Of a DNA stretch of 64,000 nucleotides, positions 63,630 to 64,000 are shown in pieces (the first letter of the stretch is position 1; the number at the start of each line of letters is the position of its first letter). The position numbers were made by a program, and so were the translations under genes. Below the pieces are notes generated by a model that saw only the letters and a list, made by a program, of their open reading frames with translations, did no database searches and had not been told where the DNA came from. The stretch is from Hybos culiciformis (lineage: Eukaryota > Arthropoda > Insecta > Diptera > Hybotidae): positions 125,659,812 to 125,723,811 of the forward strand of contig OZ023273.1 of assembly GCA_964007475.1 (NCBI GenBank), read 5' to 3'.

Positions 63630-64000
63630 CTGAATAAATAAATTAAGAGAAAAAAAAAATTATATAAAATGTAGATATTAAACAAAAAAGAAGTAATTTA
63701 CAGAAATAACAATAACAGGAACAAGCTAATGAAAGCATTACTCGAAATAGAAATAATTATAAAGAATTTATTTTTATTTTGTATCCTAGTTGGAATTTTA
63801 GATGAAAAATATATTTTTTATAAGATAGTTAAGAATAAAATAGTAGGATAATAAATAAAAAGAAGATTAAAATTTTAACTTATACCTTGAATTTTGATTG
63901 TTGAACAGAAAAGTTAAAATTAAAATTCAGTAAAGAACTATGTTCCTGTTTTTGTTTTTTTTTTTATATTATCAGAGAAAACTTTTTGTATATTATAGTT
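63630..64000 (-). other. Upstream intron of the zinc-finger gene
   Basis: The acceptor CAG at 63632-63630 marks the end of an intron that continues out of the window. Nothing else is seen. Confidence 0.6.

Overview
This window is nuclear genomic DNA of an animal, almost certainly an insect. It is strongly AT-rich. Its genes are split into many small exons by GT-AG introns, use the standard code, and encode recognisable animal and insect proteins. The best lineage marker is a 13-exon macroglobulin-complement-related protein (Mcr) that carries an LDL-receptor class A module and has lost the thioester cysteine, as in insect Mcr. Frequent TAGGTA/TACCTA motifs and several families of short non-autonomous DNA transposons are also typical of insect genomes. 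I cannot fix the order. Exon boundaries below were placed by hand from splice sites, reading-frame phase and remembered family sequence, and summed CDS lengths are in frame for every complete gene.

Layout. 1-4024 (-): 5' part of an SLC16-type monocarboxylate transporter, running off the left edge. 5817-6990 (+): a compact RPAP2/Rtr1-type phosphatase. 7386-11303 (-): Usp14, the proteasome-associated deubiquitinase, with one apparent GC-AG intron. 11967-13850: a transposon with a cluster of a second transposon family nested inside it. 15196-23132 (+): Mcr. 24028-27501 (-): SNX1/SNX2-type sorting nexin. 27963-29110: two more short transposons in the gap before alanyl-tRNA synthetase (29407-32953, +). 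34825-38304 (-): PP2A scaffold subunit A with an apparently extended C-terminus. 39167-43241: a repeat island with a hAT-like MITE, two inverted copies of a TAA-target MITE, a 110-bp-class repeat and about 1.9 kb of a 12-bp minisatellite. 43242-56743: a 13.5-kb AT-rich stretch with no gene that I can see. 56744-63629 (-): the 3' half of a multi-exon C2H2 zinc-finger gene, continuing beyond the right edge.

The genes are ordinary conserved housekeeping and developmental functions (transport, Pol II CTD dephosphorylation, proteasome deubiquitination, septate junction or complement-like function, endosomal sorting, translation, phosphatase scaffolding, transcription). They do not form an operon-like system. 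No CRISPR, prokaryotic defence locus or viral gene was seen. The most unusual material is the repeat island. Its purine strand reads as thousands of bases of open (Arg-Ala-Glu-Val)n and presents an ETS-like CGGAAGTG word in most monomers. One flanking MITE copy carries what looks like two spliced mini-exons. Two of the nested insertions can be proven inside the window, because an unoccupied paralogous copy of the target site is also present.
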